The notes under the pieces are model-generated. The model was not told the origin of the DNA. It worked only from the letters and a program-made list of their open reading frames with translations, and ran no database searches. Shown here one piece after another: positions 1 to 11,169 of a stretch of 64,000 nt of DNA (within the stretch, counting starts at the first letter, position 1; each line of letters starts with the position of its first letter). The position numbers and the translations under genes are program-made. The stretch covers positions 4,470,001 to 4,534,000 of the forward strand of contig NZ_CP019427.1 in NCBI RefSeq assembly GCF_009834545.1, written 5' to 3'. This DNA comes from Pseudomonas sp. S04 (lineage in GTDB: Bacteria; Pseudomonadota; Gammaproteobacteria; Pseudomonadales; Pseudomonadaceae).

Positions 1-140
1 TCGCTGGAAACTATAGCGTCGGCGAGAATACCCATGCGCCGTCATCCAGTGTCGAAAAAACGACTGCTTGTGTCTGTGTGATTGAAGCACGCCCCTGAAA
101 GGGTGCATTGTTAAAACCTGTTTGGCGAAGGATCAAGTAC

Positions 141-1178
141 ATGAAGAAGCGTGTCGCGCTGGTGCTCGGCTCCGGTGGCGCCCGGGGCTATGCCCATATC
201 GGGGTCATCGAGGAAATTGAACGACGAGGCTACGACATCTCCTGCATCGCCGGTTGCTCCATGGGAGCAGTGGTGGGTGGTATCTACGCCGCGGGCAAAC
301 TCAACGAATACCGTGACTGGATCGAAAGCCTGGATTACCTCGATGTGTTGCGCCTGGTAGACGTGAGTTTTCGCCTGGGGGCCATACGCGGCGAAAAAGT
401 CTTCGGGCAGATCCGCAAGATCGTCGGTGAGATCAATATCGAAGAGCTGCGCATTCCCTACACGGCCGTGGCTACCGACCTGACCAACCAGCAGGAAATC
501 TGGTTTCAGGAAGGTTGTCTGCACCAGGCCATGCGTGCCTCGGCGGCCATTCCGAGCCTGTTCACCCCGGTGATGCAGGGCAATCGCATGCTGGTGGACG
601 GTGGCTTGCTCAACCCGCTGCCGATCGTCCCCGTGGTCTCCAGCCACTGCGACCTGATCATCGCGGTCAACCTCAACTCCACCAACCAGAAGCACTATCA
701 GTTGCCGGTGATCCAACGCCCCGCCGCGTTCAAAAGCCGCTTCGACAGCCTGATCAACTCCCTCGGCTCGCACCTGCCGTTCCGCCGCAAGCAGGCCGAA
801 CAATTGCTCCTGCTGGAGCAGGAAGCGTTGCGCAGCGAAGCCGCCGAGATCAACCCCTGGCTCGAAGGTGCCGAACCCGAAGCGCAGCAGCCCGCAGCCG
901 CCCCCGAAACTGAAGGGGCACCCAAGTCGGCGACCGGCTCGTTCATCATCGACAACGTCGGCCCTGCCTCCCTGCTCGACCTGATCAACCAGAGTTTCGA
1001 GGTCATGCAAACCTCCCTGGCGCAGTACAAGATTGCCGGTTATCCACCGGACATCCTGATCAACGTGCCAAAGCGCGTCTGCCGGTTCTTCGAGTTCTAC
1101 AAGGCCCCGGAACTGATCGCCCTGGGCCGCGAGATTGCCCGCGACACCCTGGACCGCTACGAGAGTGAGCGCGATTGA
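141..1178 (+). CDS. Patatin-like phospholipase (RssA-type)
   Basis: Predicted serine lipid acyl hydrolase of 345 residues. The patatin core is complete: an oxyanion-hole glycine loop (LGSGGARGYAHIG, about 9-21), the nucleophile elbow GCSMG with Ser40, and the DGG motif with Asp153, which together form the Ser-Asp dyad. The C-terminal third carries a Gln/Ala/Pro-rich stretch (about residues 245-270) that is probably a linker. The start at 141 is preferred over an upstream in-frame start at 108 because AAGGA lies 9 bases before it. No signal peptide is seen, so it is probably cytoplasmic or membrane-associated. It converges on kdpE with only 22 bases between the stops and is probably a single-gene unit. 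The substrate cannot be read from the sequence. Confidence 0.88.
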   Translation: MKKRVALVLGSGGARGYAHIGVIEEIERRGYDISCIAGCSMGAVVGGIYAAGKLNEYRDWIESLDYLDVLRLVDVSFRLGAIRGEKVFGQIRKIVGEINIEELRIPYTAVATDLTNQQEIWFQEGCLHQAMRASAAIPSLFTPVMQGNRMLVDGGLLNPLPIVPVVSSHCDLIIAVNLNSTNQKHYQLPVIQRPAAFKSRFDSLINSLGSHLPFRRKQAEQLLLLEQEALRSEAAEINPWLEGAEPEAQQPAAAPETEGAPKSATGSFIIDNVGPASLLDLINQSFEVMQTSLAQYKIAGYPPDILINVPKRVCRFFEFYKAPELIALGREIARDTLDRYESERD

Positions 1179-1200
1179 GTATCCGCTGACCGGACACGGT

Positions 1201-1893
1201 TCAAGCGTCGCTCAACAACCGATACCCCACACCCGCCTCGGTCAGGATGAACCGTGGTCGGGTCGGGTCGTCCGCCAGTTTCTGGCGCAAGTGCCCCACC
1301 ACGATCCGCAGGTAGTGACTGTCCTCGACATGGGTCGGGCCCCAGATGTCCTTGAGCAGTTGCTGCTGGGTGATGACCCGCCCGGCGTGGCGTGCCAGTT
1401 GCGCCAGCACCGCGTACTCCTTGCGGGTCAGCGCCACTTCGGCACCGTCGAGCAGGACCCGGCGGTACGCCAGGTCCACCGTCAGCGGGCCAATGCTCAG
1501 CGCTGCTTCCGGCGCCTGGCCGGCGGGCGCCTGGCGCAACAGGGCTCGGATACGGGCGAGGAATTCCTGGATACCGAACGGCTTGGTCACGTAATCATTG
1601 GCGCCACCGTCCAGGGCCTCGACTTTCTGCCCCTCGCTGGCGCGCACCGACAACACCAGCACCGGCACTTTCGACCACTCGCGAAATTCGCGCAGGACCT
1701 GCTGGCCATCCATGTCCGGCAGGCCGAGGTCGAGCACCAGCAAGTCCGGTTTGTTCAGCGCAGCCTGGGCCAGGCCTTCGGTGCCCGTGCCGGCTTCCAG
1801 CACTTTGTAGCCCTGGGAGACCAGGCTGATGCGCAGGAACTTGCGGATCTGCGGCTCATCGTCGATGACCAGGATGGTCGTGGTTTGGCTCAT
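1201..1893 (-). CDS. kdpE: KdpE, potassium-responsive DNA-binding response regulator
   Basis: OmpR/PhoB-family response regulator of 230 residues that activates kdpFABC when phosphorylated by KdpD. The receiver domain has the acidic pair in IDDEPQ and the phospho-acceptor Asp in LVLDLGLPDMDG. A winged-helix DNA-binding domain follows and ends in the usual VGYRL motif. An ATG at 1902 is also in frame, but the ATG at 1893 gives the usual family length and has GGA just upstream. It lies 48 bases downstream of kdpD on the same strand, so it is the last gene of the kdp cluster. Assignment is firm from similarity and context. Confidence 0.95.
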   Translation of the reverse strand: MSQTTTILVIDDEPQIRKFLRISLVSQGYKVLEAGTGTEGLAQAALNKPDLLVLDLGLPDMDGQQVLREFREWSKVPVLVLSVRASEGQKVEALDGGANDYVTKPFGIQEFLARIRALLRQAPAGQAPEAALSIGPLTVDLAYRRVLLDGAEVALTRKEYAVLAQLARHAGRVITQQQLLKDIWGPTHVEDSHYLRIVVGHLRQKLADDPTRPRFILTEAGVGYRLLSDA

Positions 1894-1941
1894 GGTTTCC
1901 ATTCAACATAAAGAACTGGCGACAGAGTAGCGCAGCCCGCC

Positions 1942-4593
1942 TCAGGCTTCACTTTCCAACCCCGGTTGTGCCTGCAACGGCAGGTGCAGGGTGATGCAGG
2001 TGCCACGGCCGTTGAGACCATCAGCGACGCTGATGCGCCCGCCGTGGGCACCAACCATGCCCTGACAGATCGCCAGGCCCAGCCCCGTGCCCTGCCCGCC
2101 CCGATCCCCACGGGCAGCGGTATAGAACATGTCGAAGATCTTCGCCCGCTCCTCTTCGGGGATACCCGGGCCCTCGTCACTCACCGAGAAATACAGCTCG
2201 CTGTCCGTCGCCCCCGCACTCAGTTGCAGGTGGCCTTGGGCCGGGGAAAATCGTGCGGCGTTTTCCAGCACATTGACCAGCGCCTGCTCGATCAGCGCCG
2301 CGTGCACGAACAGCAGCGGCAGCTCGGCCGGCACCTCGACGCTGACCTGCAACGGCGCCAGCACCGCGCGCAAGCGATTGAGCGCGCTGCCAACGATATC
2401 GGCGGGCGACACCCAGTCGCGCGCGAGCTTCAGCGCGCCATGGCCAAGCCGGGTCATGTCCAGCAGATTCTGGATGTAGCGGTCCAACCGCTCGGCTTCA
2501 TCACGCGTGCCTTCCAGCAGTTCGCGACGATCCTCCAACGGAATCGCCTCGCCCAGCGCCAGCAAACTGTCGATGCTGCCGCGCATGGAGGTCAGCGGCG
2601 TGCGCAGGTCGTGGGACACCGACGCCAGCAAGGCACTGCGCAGTTGTTCGGTTTCACCGTGCAGGCGCGCCGCCTCCAGGTCTTCGGCCAATTGGGCGCG
2701 GGCCAGGGCTTGGGCCAGGGGCTGGCTCAGCGCCGTCAGCAAGCGCCGCCGTTGCCCACTGAGTGGCTCGCCTTCGCGCGGGCACACGCCGAGCAGGCCC
2801 AGCGGACCGTCGTCGACCGACAACGGCCACCACCACCAACGACCGAACGGCAGCGTTCCGGTGCCCTTCCCCGCCGGCTGGTCATGCTGCCAGGCCCACT
2901 CGGCAGCCGCACGCTCGGCTTCAGAAAACTGCAACGGCCCGCCGGTTTCCACCTTCCAGCCACCCTGGCCGTCACGATTGAGCAGGCACAACTGCAGATC
3001 ATTCCAACCCACCAGGTGTTGCGCCGCCGCACTGACCACGGCCTGACGGTCGGTGGCGGCCGTAAGCTTGCGCGACAGGTCGAGGAGCTCGCTCGTCTCT
3101 TCCTGGGTATCACGCAGGGCCTGCAATTGCCGACGCTGACGCGCGGCGAGGTTGCCGGTGAGCGCCGCCATGAGCAGGAAAAACAGCAAGGTCAGCACGT
3201 CCTCTTCGCGCTGAATGGCAAACGAGAAGTTGGGCGGGATAAACAGGAAATCGTAGGTCAGGAACGACAGCGCGGCGCACACCAGCGCCGGCCCCAGGCT
3301 ACTGCGCACTGCCACCAGCAGCACCGCGGCGAGAAATACCAAGGAGATGTTCGGCAGTGGCAGCAGGCTCGATACTGCCCACGCCAGGCCGCTGGCCAAC
3401 AGCGTGGCCAGCGGTGCCAGGGCGTAGTCGAACCAGACCAGAGCCTGGGGCGAACGCTGGCGCGGCAGGTGCTGTTGCTCATCGCTGTCCAGCACGTTGA
3501 TTTCCAGGCCTCGGGCATTACGCAACAGGCGCGAAGCCAGGCCACCGCCGAACAGCCGCCGGCGCCAACGCGCACGGGACTGGCCGACCAGCACCAGGCT
3601 GGCGCGCCGCTCGGCTGCGTGCTGGATCAAGGTCTTGGCCACCTCGCCGGCACGCAGCAACACCACTTCGCCGCCCAAGCGCTCGGCCAGTTGCTGGGCG
3701 CTTTGCAGGCGCAAGCGCGACTGCTCATCGCCGACGCTGCCGTTGTCCACATGCACCAGGCTCCAGGGCAGATGCCGGCGCTGGGCAACTCGACTGGCGT
3801 GGCGCACCAGGCGTTCGGCCTGGGCATCGCCGTCGACCCCCACCAACAAGCGTCCCCGCACGGCCGGTGCGGCCTGGCCCAACTGCCGGTAGCCACGGCT
3901 GAGGTCGTCGTCGACCTGGGCCGCTGCGGTTTGCATCGCCAGCTCGCGCAACGCGGTGAGGTTGGTCTGGGTGAAGAACGCATCGATCGCCGCCCGCGCC
4001 TGCTCGGGCACATAGACCTTGCCGTCACGCAGGCGCTCAAGCAGCTCACGGGGCGGCAAGTCGATCAGCAACAGCTCGTAGGCTTCCTGCAGCACCCAGT
4101 CGGGCAGGGTCTCGCGCACCTGTACGCCTGTGATGCCGCGCACCTGGTCATTGAGGCTTTCCAGGTGCTGGACGTTGACCGTGGTGTAGACATCGATACC
4201 GGCCGCCAGCAGCTCCTGGATGTCCTGCCAGCGTTTGGCGTGGCGACTGCCGGGGGCATTGCTGTGGGCCAGTTCGTCCACCAGCACCAGTTTTGGCCGG
4301 GCCTTGAGCAGGCCGTCGAGGTCCATTTCCTCGAGCATCACCCCACGGTATTCCGAGCGCAGCAACGGCTGTTGCACCAACCCACCGAGCAAGGCCTCGG
4401 TCTCCGCGCGGCCGTGGGTTTCCACCACCCCGGCCATGACCTTCACGCCCTGGCGCAACTGGCTGTGAGCGGCCTGCAACATGGCGTAGGTCTTGCCGAC
4501 GCCGGGCGCCGCGCCGAGAAAGACCTTGAGCCGGCCACGGCCATCGTGGGGCAGATCGGCTAGCAGTGCATCGGCGCGGCCGGAGTCGCTCAT
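1942..4593 (-). CDS. kdpD: KdpD, osmosensitive potassium sensor histidine kinase
   Basis: Inner-membrane sensor kinase/phosphatase of 883 residues controlling KdpE. Order of domains: an N-terminal KdpD domain with a Walker A motif (GAAPGVGKT, 27-35) and the downstream VDELAHSN segment; a universal-stress-protein-like domain; four closely spaced membrane segments around residues 395-490; a GAF-like region; then the histidine kinase core with the H box (SVSHDLRTPLTSM) and the N and G boxes (NVLENAARFS; DEGPGIPEE; GTGLGLAI). All catalytic elements are present. It lies downstream of kdpC with 52 bases between, and kdpE follows. A long open frame on the opposite strand is a codon-bias shadow. Confidence 0.96.
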   Translation of the reverse strand: MSDSGRADALLADLPHDGRGRLKVFLGAAPGVGKTYAMLQAAHSQLRQGVKVMAGVVETHGRAETEALLGGLVQQPLLRSEYRGVMLEEMDLDGLLKARPKLVLVDELAHSNAPGSRHAKRWQDIQELLAAGIDVYTTVNVQHLESLNDQVRGITGVQVRETLPDWVLQEAYELLLIDLPPRELLERLRDGKVYVPEQARAAIDAFFTQTNLTALRELAMQTAAAQVDDDLSRGYRQLGQAAPAVRGRLLVGVDGDAQAERLVRHASRVAQRRHLPWSLVHVDNGSVGDEQSRLRLQSAQQLAERLGGEVVLLRAGEVAKTLIQHAAERRASLVLVGQSRARWRRRLFGGGLASRLLRNARGLEINVLDSDEQQHLPRQRSPQALVWFDYALAPLATLLASGLAWAVSSLLPLPNISLVFLAAVLLVAVRSSLGPALVCAALSFLTYDFLFIPPNFSFAIQREEDVLTLLFFLLMAALTGNLAARQRRQLQALRDTQEETSELLDLSRKLTAATDRQAVVSAAAQHLVGWNDLQLCLLNRDGQGGWKVETGGPLQFSEAERAAAEWAWQHDQPAGKGTGTLPFGRWWWWPLSVDDGPLGLLGVCPREGEPLSGQRRRLLTALSQPLAQALARAQLAEDLEAARLHGETEQLRSALLASVSHDLRTPLTSMRGSIDSLLALGEAIPLEDRRELLEGTRDEAERLDRYIQNLLDMTRLGHGALKLARDWVSPADIVGSALNRLRAVLAPLQVSVEVPAELPLLFVHAALIEQALVNVLENAARFSPAQGHLQLSAGATDSELYFSVSDEGPGIPEEERAKIFDMFYTAARGDRGGQGTGLGLAICQGMVGAHGGRISVADGLNGRGTCITLHLPLQAQPGLESEA

Positions 4594-4645
4594 GGGAGGC
4601 TCTTCATTCAGGTGGTTGGGTGGTGTCGCTCGGGTCCGCCAGCGC

Positions 4646-5197
4646 CTACAACGGCAACTGTTCCAGCGCCCGGTTCAATTGCAGCACATTGACCACCGGC
4701 GGACCTACCAGCGGTTGTTCGATATGCGCGTTGAGCAATTGGCGCAACGTCGCCACCGGCACATTTCGCGCCGCAGCAACCCGCGCCAGTTGATAGGCAA
4801 TCGCGGCCGGAGGCAAGTGCGGATCGAGGCCGCTGCCGGAAGTGGTCAACAGCGCCAATGGCACCGGGCCTTGGCCTGGGACCAACAGTTTGTTGGCCTC
4901 ATCGATGACCCGCGTGGCCAGCGCCGGATTGCTCGGGGCCAGGTTGCTGGCGCTGCTGGAAACGGTGGCAAAGGCCCCCGCCGAAGGCCGTGGATGGAAC
5001 CAGGCATCACCGACGAAATCCTGGGCAATCAACGACGAGCCGCGCACCTTGCCATCGGCATCACGCACCAGGCTGCCATTGGCCTGGGCCGGGAAGGCGA
5101 CCTGGGCCACGCCGGTCACGAGCAGTGGATAAGCGACGCCGGTAATCAGGGTCATCAGAACTAGCAGGCTCAAGGCCGGGCGAATCATTGTGGACAT
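4646..5197 (-). CDS. kdpC: KdpC, potassium-transporting ATPase subunit C
   Basis: Assembly and potassium-affinity subunit of the KdpFABC P-type ATPase, 183 residues. It has the family layout: one N-terminal membrane segment (about residues 7-27, ending [10 protein letters not shown]) and a periplasmic domain with the conserved GSSLIAQDF and [20 protein letters not shown] segments. The ATG is preceded by a good GAGGGG ribosome site. It follows kdpB after 54 bases that hold a GC-rich hairpin. The protein is full length. Confidence 0.95.
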   Translation of the reverse strand: MSTMIRPALSLLVLMTLITGVAYPLLVTGVAQVAFPAQANGSLVRDADGKVRGSSLIAQDFVGDAWFHPRPSAGAFATVSSSASNLAPSNPALATRVIDEANKLLVPGQGPVPLALLTTSGSGLDPHLPPAAIAYQLARVAAARNVPVATLRQLLNAHIEQPLVGPPVVNVLQLNRALEQLPL

Positions 5198-5222
5198 GTC
5201 ACACCCCTCAATTCAGTTAAAA

Positions 5223-5243
5223 CGCCACGCCCCAGGCGTGGCG
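5223..5243 (-). other. Intercistronic GC-rich hairpin between kdpB and kdpC
   Basis: CGCCACGC and GCGTGGCG form an 8-bp perfect stem with a 5-base loop in the 54-base gap between kdpB and kdpC. No U-tract follows on the minus strand, so it is more likely an mRNA processing or stability element, or a weak attenuator setting subunit ratios, than a terminator. The role is inferred. Confidence 0.35.
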
Positions 5244-5251
5244 CAGCTCCG

Positions 5252-7309
<2,058 letters not shown>

Positions 7310-7331
7310 CATCCAGCTCCTATAAAGTGGC

Positions 7332-9026
7332 TCAGAAGCCCAGGCTCAAGTGTTCAGCAATAGGGCCCAGCGCCAGGCTCGGCAGGAACGTCAGGCCACC
7401 TACCAGCAATATGGTTACGGTCAACAGGGTGACGAACAGCGGACCATGGGTCGGGAAGCTGTTCTGGCCGACAGGCGCGCTTTTCTTCATCGCCAGGCTG
7501 CCAGCCAGAGCCAGTACCGGAAGGATGTAACCGAAGCGACCGATCAACATGCCCAGGCCCAGCATCAGGTTATGGAATGGCGTGTTGGCGCCCAGACCCG
7601 CAAAGGCCGAACCGTTGTTGGCGCTAGCCGAGGTGTAGGCGTACAGCAATTGGCTGAAACCGTGGGGGCCAGGATTACTGATGGTGGCCGCAGGGCCTGA
7701 CAGACTCGTCGCAAGAGCACCGAGCACCAGTACGCCAACCGGCATTACCAGCAAGGTCACCACCAGCAACTGGACTTCCTTGGCTTGCAGCTTTTTGCCC
7801 AGGTACTCCGGGGTGCGCCCGATCATCAGCCCGGCGAGGAACACCGCGATCAGCACGTTGAGCAACATGCCATAGAGACCGGCGCCGACACCGCCGAAAA
7901 TCACTTCGCCGACCATCATGTTGATCATTGCAATCATGCCGCTCAACGGGTTGAGGCTGTCGTGCATACCGTTGACCGACCCGTTGGAGGCTGCGGTGGT
8001 GGTCACTGACCAAAGTACGGTCGCGGTGGTGCCAAAGCGTGCTTCTTTACCTTCCAGCGGCGCGGTTTGTTCTACGGCGGCGTTGTTCAGGGTTGGGTTC
8101 GGCTGGTTCTCAGCCCACAGCGACACCGCACCACCGATCAGGAACAGCGCGAGCATGCAGGCGATGATCGCCCGGCTCTGGCGCAGGTCCTTGACGTAAT
8201 GGCCGAAGGTGAACACCAGGGCCACCGGGATCAGAATGATGGAGCTGACTTCAAACAGGTTGCTCCAGGCCGTCGGGTTCTCGAACGGATGCGCAGAGTT
8301 GACGCCGAAGAAGCCACCGCCGTTGGTGCCCAGTTGCTTGATCGCAATCTGGCTGGCGGCCGGGCCCAGTGGAATCACCTGATCGACACCTTGCATCGTC
8401 AGCGCATTCACATACTGCGCGAAGCTTTGCGGCACGCCCTGCCAGACCAGAAACAGCGCCAGCAGCAAGCACAGCGGCAGCAAGCCGTAGAGCGTGGCGC
8501 GGGTCATGTCGACCCAGAAGTTGCCCAGGGTTTGCGCCGATTTGCGGCTGATACCACGGCACAGCGCAACCAGCACAGCCAGGCCGGTGGCGGCGCTGAC
8601 AAAGTTCTGCACGGTCAGGCCGACCATCTGGCTCAGGTAACTGAGGGTCGCTTCACCGCTGTAGGACTGCCAGTTGGTGTTGGTCATGAAGCTGACGGCG
8701 GTATTGAATGCCTGGGTCCATTCCTGCCCCGGCAGATTCTGCGGATTGAGCGGCAGGTAGTTCTGCAACAGCAGGATCGCGAACAACAGCAAAAAGCCCG
8801 CGAGGTTGAACGCCAGCAAGGCCAGGGTGTACTTCTGCCAGCTCTGCTCGCTGTGCGGATCAACCCCGGCTACGCGATAACAGCCACGCTCCACTGGCCC
8901 GAGGATCGGCGACAACCAGGTGCGCTGACCCTCCATGACCTTGTAGTAGAAGCGTCCCAGGAACGGTGCGGGAATCAGCACCAGGGCGAAAAAGGCCAGG
9001 ATCAGCCAATAGTCATAACTGTGCAT
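7332..9026 (-). CDS. kdpA: KdpA, potassium-binding channel-like subunit
   Basis: Potassium-selective membrane subunit of KdpFABC, 564 residues and about ten membrane spans, related to SKT/Trk channels. The four degenerate selectivity-filter loops are recognisable ([60 protein letters not shown]). The open frame runs 150 bases further upstream, but the ATG at 9026 gives the canonical N-terminus MHSYDYWLI and avoids overlap with kdpF. It begins just 8 bases after the kdpF stop. Confidence 0.96.
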   Translation of the reverse strand: MHSYDYWLILAFFALVLIPAPFLGRFYYKVMEGQRTWLSPILGPVERGCYRVAGVDPHSEQSWQKYTLALLAFNLAGFLLLFAILLLQNYLPLNPQNLPGQEWTQAFNTAVSFMTNTNWQSYSGEATLSYLSQMVGLTVQNFVSAATGLAVLVALCRGISRKSAQTLGNFWVDMTRATLYGLLPLCLLLALFLVWQGVPQSFAQYVNALTMQGVDQVIPLGPAASQIAIKQLGTNGGGFFGVNSAHPFENPTAWSNLFEVSSIILIPVALVFTFGHYVKDLRQSRAIIACMLALFLIGGAVSLWAENQPNPTLNNAAVEQTAPLEGKEARFGTTATVLWSVTTTAASNGSVNGMHDSLNPLSGMIAMINMMVGEVIFGGVGAGLYGMLLNVLIAVFLAGLMIGRTPEYLGKKLQAKEVQLLVVTLLVMPVGVLVLGALATSLSGPAATISNPGPHGFSQLLYAYTSASANNGSAFAGLGANTPFHNLMLGLGMLIGRFGYILPVLALAGSLAMKKSAPVGQNSFPTHGPLFVTLLTVTILLVGGLTFLPSLALGPIAEHLSLGF

Positions 9027-9034
9027 AGCCGCTC

Positions 9035-9124
9035 CTAGCTCCGGTCCGCGCGCAACAACGCGACCAATAGATAAATGAACAGTCCCACCGCCAGCAGCAG
9101 GGACACCCCGTCCAGAATGTTCAT
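9035..9124 (-). CDS. kdpF: KdpF, small stabilising subunit of the Kdp ATPase
   Basis: A 29-codon gene read directly from the sequence: it begins MNILDGVSLLL, is a single hydrophobic helix, and ends LLRADRS before a TAG stop. KdpF is a one-span peptide of about 29 residues that stabilises KdpABC in the inner membrane, and it is normally the first gene of the operon, as here. It is easily missed because of its size. kdpA starts 8 bases downstream, consistent with translational coupling. Confidence 0.9.
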   Translation of the reverse strand: MNILDGVSLLLAVGLFIYLLVALLRADRS

Positions 9125-9182
9125 TGAATTTCTCCGAGTTACGGCGTGTTGCCGCGTGTGCAGTGATTGTCGGCAAGGAGGG

Positions 9183-9232
9183 CGTAAAGGAACGAGATCA
9201 GGGGGGTTGGCGGGACGTAAAAAAACCGTAAA
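9183..9232 (-). promoter_or_regulatory. Candidate KdpE operator upstream of kdpF
   Basis: On the minus strand the hexamer TTTACG occurs three times in the kdpF leader (plus-strand positions 9183-9188, 9216-9221 and 9227-9232). The last two start exactly 11 bp apart, about one helical turn, which is the geometry expected for tandem OmpR-family binding. The E. coli KdpE site is also built from two T-rich TTTA-type half sites. The repeats are seen directly; assignment to KdpE is inference. No -35/-10 pair was assigned with confidence. Confidence 0.4.
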
Positions 9233-9384
9233 GAGTGCGCTTGAGCCGGGGTCTGGCCTCGATTGGCGGGAGGGCTGCCGGCTTTATCGCAAGTCAAGCG
9301 AGGGACCTTGCGCATTTACCCTCGCACATGACCGTGACTTCGGGCGAGAATGCCAACCATCGCCGTCTATTGCTGGAGAACATG

Positions 9385-9930
9385 ATGAATGTAGTCAACA
9401 CCGATCTGCCGGGTGTTCTGATTATCGAACCGAAGGTCTTCGGTGACGAACGTGGGTTCTTTTACGAGAGTTTCAACGCGAAGGCTTTTGCCCAGGCGAC
9501 AGGCCTGGACACCCAGTTCGTTCAAGACAACCACTCACGCTCGCAAAAAGGCGTGTTGCGCGGCCTGCATTACCAACTGGAAAACACCCAGGGCAAGCTG
9601 GTGCGTGTAACGGCGGGTGAGGTACTGGACGTTGCCGTGGATATTCGCCGCAGCTCGCCACACTTCGGCAAATGGGTCGCGGTACGCTTGTCCGCCGAGA
9701 ACCATCGCCAACTGTGGGTGCCGGAAGGTTTCGCCCACGGTTTTGTGGTGCTGAGTGAGTTCGCCGAGTTTCTCTACAAGACCACCGACTACTACACCCC
9801 TGCGGCCGAGCGCAGTATTCGTTGGGACGACCCGGACCTGGCGATCGACTGGCAACTGCATGAAGCGCCGCAACTCTCCGCCAAGGATCAGGCAGGTGCT
9901 TGGTTCAAGGACGCCCAGGTATTCGATTGA
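9385..9930 (+). CDS. rfbC: dTDP-4-dehydrorhamnose 3,5-epimerase
   Basis: Cytoplasmic epimerase of 181 residues (RmlC/RfbC) catalysing the third step of dTDP-L-rhamnose synthesis. The cupin-fold signatures are clear: GDERGFFYES, the substrate loop QDNHSRS, and the catalytic His in VLRGLHYQ, with the Tyr/Asp region at YKTTDYY. Of two adjacent ATGs, the second (9385) is preferred because GGAG lies 6 bases before it. It is divergent from kdpF and sits about 22 kb from rfbB-rfbD-rfbA, which lack their own rfbC within this window. It therefore probably supplies the missing step for the polysaccharide island. Confidence 0.93.
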   Translation: MNVVNTDLPGVLIIEPKVFGDERGFFYESFNAKAFAQATGLDTQFVQDNHSRSQKGVLRGLHYQLENTQGKLVRVTAGEVLDVAVDIRRSSPHFGKWVAVRLSAENHRQLWVPEGFAHGFVVLSEFAEFLYKTTDYYTPAAERSIRWDDPDLAIDWQLHEAPQLSAKDQAGAWFKDAQVFD

Positions 9931-10083
9931 AACCCGCTCGCTGCGCTGAACCGATGTTGGTCAGGTGAACCTGGCGCAACAGGCCTAGAATGGAACCACG
10001 GAGAATCGTTGAGACTCAAAGTGGATATGCACGACATTGACGCGAAACCGTTCGCCTCGATGCCTGCCCTTAAGGAGAGCCCT

Positions 10084-10251
10084 ATGCCCTGGTATGCCTG
10101 GTTGATTCTGGTGGTTGCGATCGGTTCGATCGTCGGTGGTCTGATGATGTTGCGCGACACCGCGAACAAGGTCGAGCTGACCGATGAGCAACGTAAACGC
10201 GTGGCTGAACGTAACGCGGAAATGGACGCCAAGGACGCTCAGGATCGTTGA
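10084..10251 (+). CDS. DUF2897 family small membrane protein
   Basis: A 55-residue protein starting MPWYAWLILVV. Residues 4-24 form one hydrophobic helix, followed by a charged tail (LTDEQRKRVAERNAEMDAKD). This matches the DUF2897 family of small Pseudomonas proteins, whose function is not known. The ATG at 10084 is preferred over an in-frame start at 10009 because the family begins here and AAGGAG precedes it by about 6 bases. It is followed by a strong palindrome that probably ends transcription. Confidence 0.75.
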   Translation: MPWYAWLILVVAIGSIVGGLMMLRDTANKVELTDEQRKRVAERNAEMDAKDAQDR

Positions 10252-10258
10252 CCCTGGC

Positions 10259-10295
10259 GCCGGCCGGGATTTTGTAATTATGCGTCCCGGCCGGC
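10259..10295. terminator. Possible bidirectional terminator hairpin
   Basis: GCCGGCCGGGA and TCCCGGCCGGC form a perfect 11-bp stem around a 15-base AT-rich loop, located between the convergent DUF2897 and DUF1989 genes. No clear T-run follows in either direction, so the terminator role rests on position and stem strength. Confidence 0.45.
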
Positions 10296-10302
10296 ACCCG
10301 CC

Positions 10303-11154
10303 CTACTCCTGCCAATCCGCCTTGGCAGTCTGCAGCCCGTGCAAGCCTTTGTACGCAGCCCGTTCAGGCTGACTCCAGCCTTGCAGCAAATCATCGTCCA
10401 GCCTATAGATTTCCACCCCCAGTGGCCGACATACACTCAACGGGTCCTGGGCGTCCGGCCCCCACATCGCCAGCGACAAATCCCCGCCCGGGCACGTCGA
10501 CAACGCGCACAACAGATCGATCTCGGCAAAAAATTCCAGGTAGTCGCCTTTGCGAGCCGGACAGGCTTTCATGAAATACAGGTCATCGTGGTTCAGGCCT
10601 GTGCACTGGAAGATGTTCAGCACGTCATGCACGTCGAACTCGGTCAAACCATGGGGCAGCACCGCACGGGTCAGGTTGGAATGACAGTGATGGTGAAAGT
10701 CTTCGCCGGTGAGCATCTTGTTCACGTAGGGATCGCAGCGCGTGCCCAGCAAGTCATGCAGGCGGCCGCCGTGTTCGTCGATCCCATAGTCGGCCAGGCT
10801 ATCGTCGGTGATGGTCACCAGAGGCCTGAGAAACGGCAGGTTTGACCAGAGCCGGTCGTGGGTGCTGACATGGGCCCCCTGCAACTGCCGGGTCCGGGCC
10901 GCCCATAAGCGCTCGCGCGGATCGTTGGCATTCCACACGTTAAAATCCCCCACCTGCGGTCCCACCGGCGTGGTCACCCGAAACACATGGCCGGCGGGAA
11001 CATGCCAGGCGCGACCGGTACGAATGGGCACCTCGAACTGCTCGATTAGCGTGCGGCCATCCGGGGTGTCGCGAATTCGCTGATAAAACGCGGTATCGAC
11101 CTGCAATGCCGAACCCTTACTGACCTGGTAGGCCGCGGGATAGTCTTTGTACAT
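10303..11154 (-). CDS. DUF1989 / urea carboxylase-associated family protein
   Basis: A 283-residue protein of the DUF1989 family, members of which often accompany urea carboxylase/allophanate hydrolase genes; no such genes lie nearby here. Visible conserved parts include the N-terminal AWHVPAGHVFRV and GDFNVWNANDPRERL segments, a possible metal-binding cluster (GEDFHHHCHSN), and CPARKGDYLEFFAEIDLLCALSTCPGGD near the end, from which only the short Cys/Asp motifs are diagnostic. No signal peptide is seen, so it is cytoplasmic. It lies 15 bases downstream of the GntR gene on the same strand and is probably co-transcribed with and regulated by it. The enzymatic reaction is not known to me. Confidence 0.75.
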   Translation of the reverse strand: MYKDYPAAYQVSKGSALQVDTAFYQRIRDTPDGRTLIEQFEVPIRTGRAWHVPAGHVFRVTTPVGPQVGDFNVWNANDPRERLWAARTRQLQGAHVSTHDRLWSNLPFLRPLVTITDDSLADYGIDEHGGRLHDLLGTRCDPYVNKMLTGEDFHHHCHSNLTRAVLPHGLTEFDVHDVLNIFQCTGLNHDDLYFMKACPARKGDYLEFFAEIDLLCALSTCPGGDLSLAMWGPDAQDPLSVCRPLGVEIYRLDDDLLQGWSQPERAAYKGLHGLQTAKADWQE

Positions 11155-11169
11155 GGCGTGATTCCTCGA

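Noticed and set aside
1966..4563. 865-codon open frame on the plus strand opposite kdpD
   Set aside because: It is an exact antisense shadow of kdpD with Gln/His/Arg-rich composition, a by-product of high-GC third positions.
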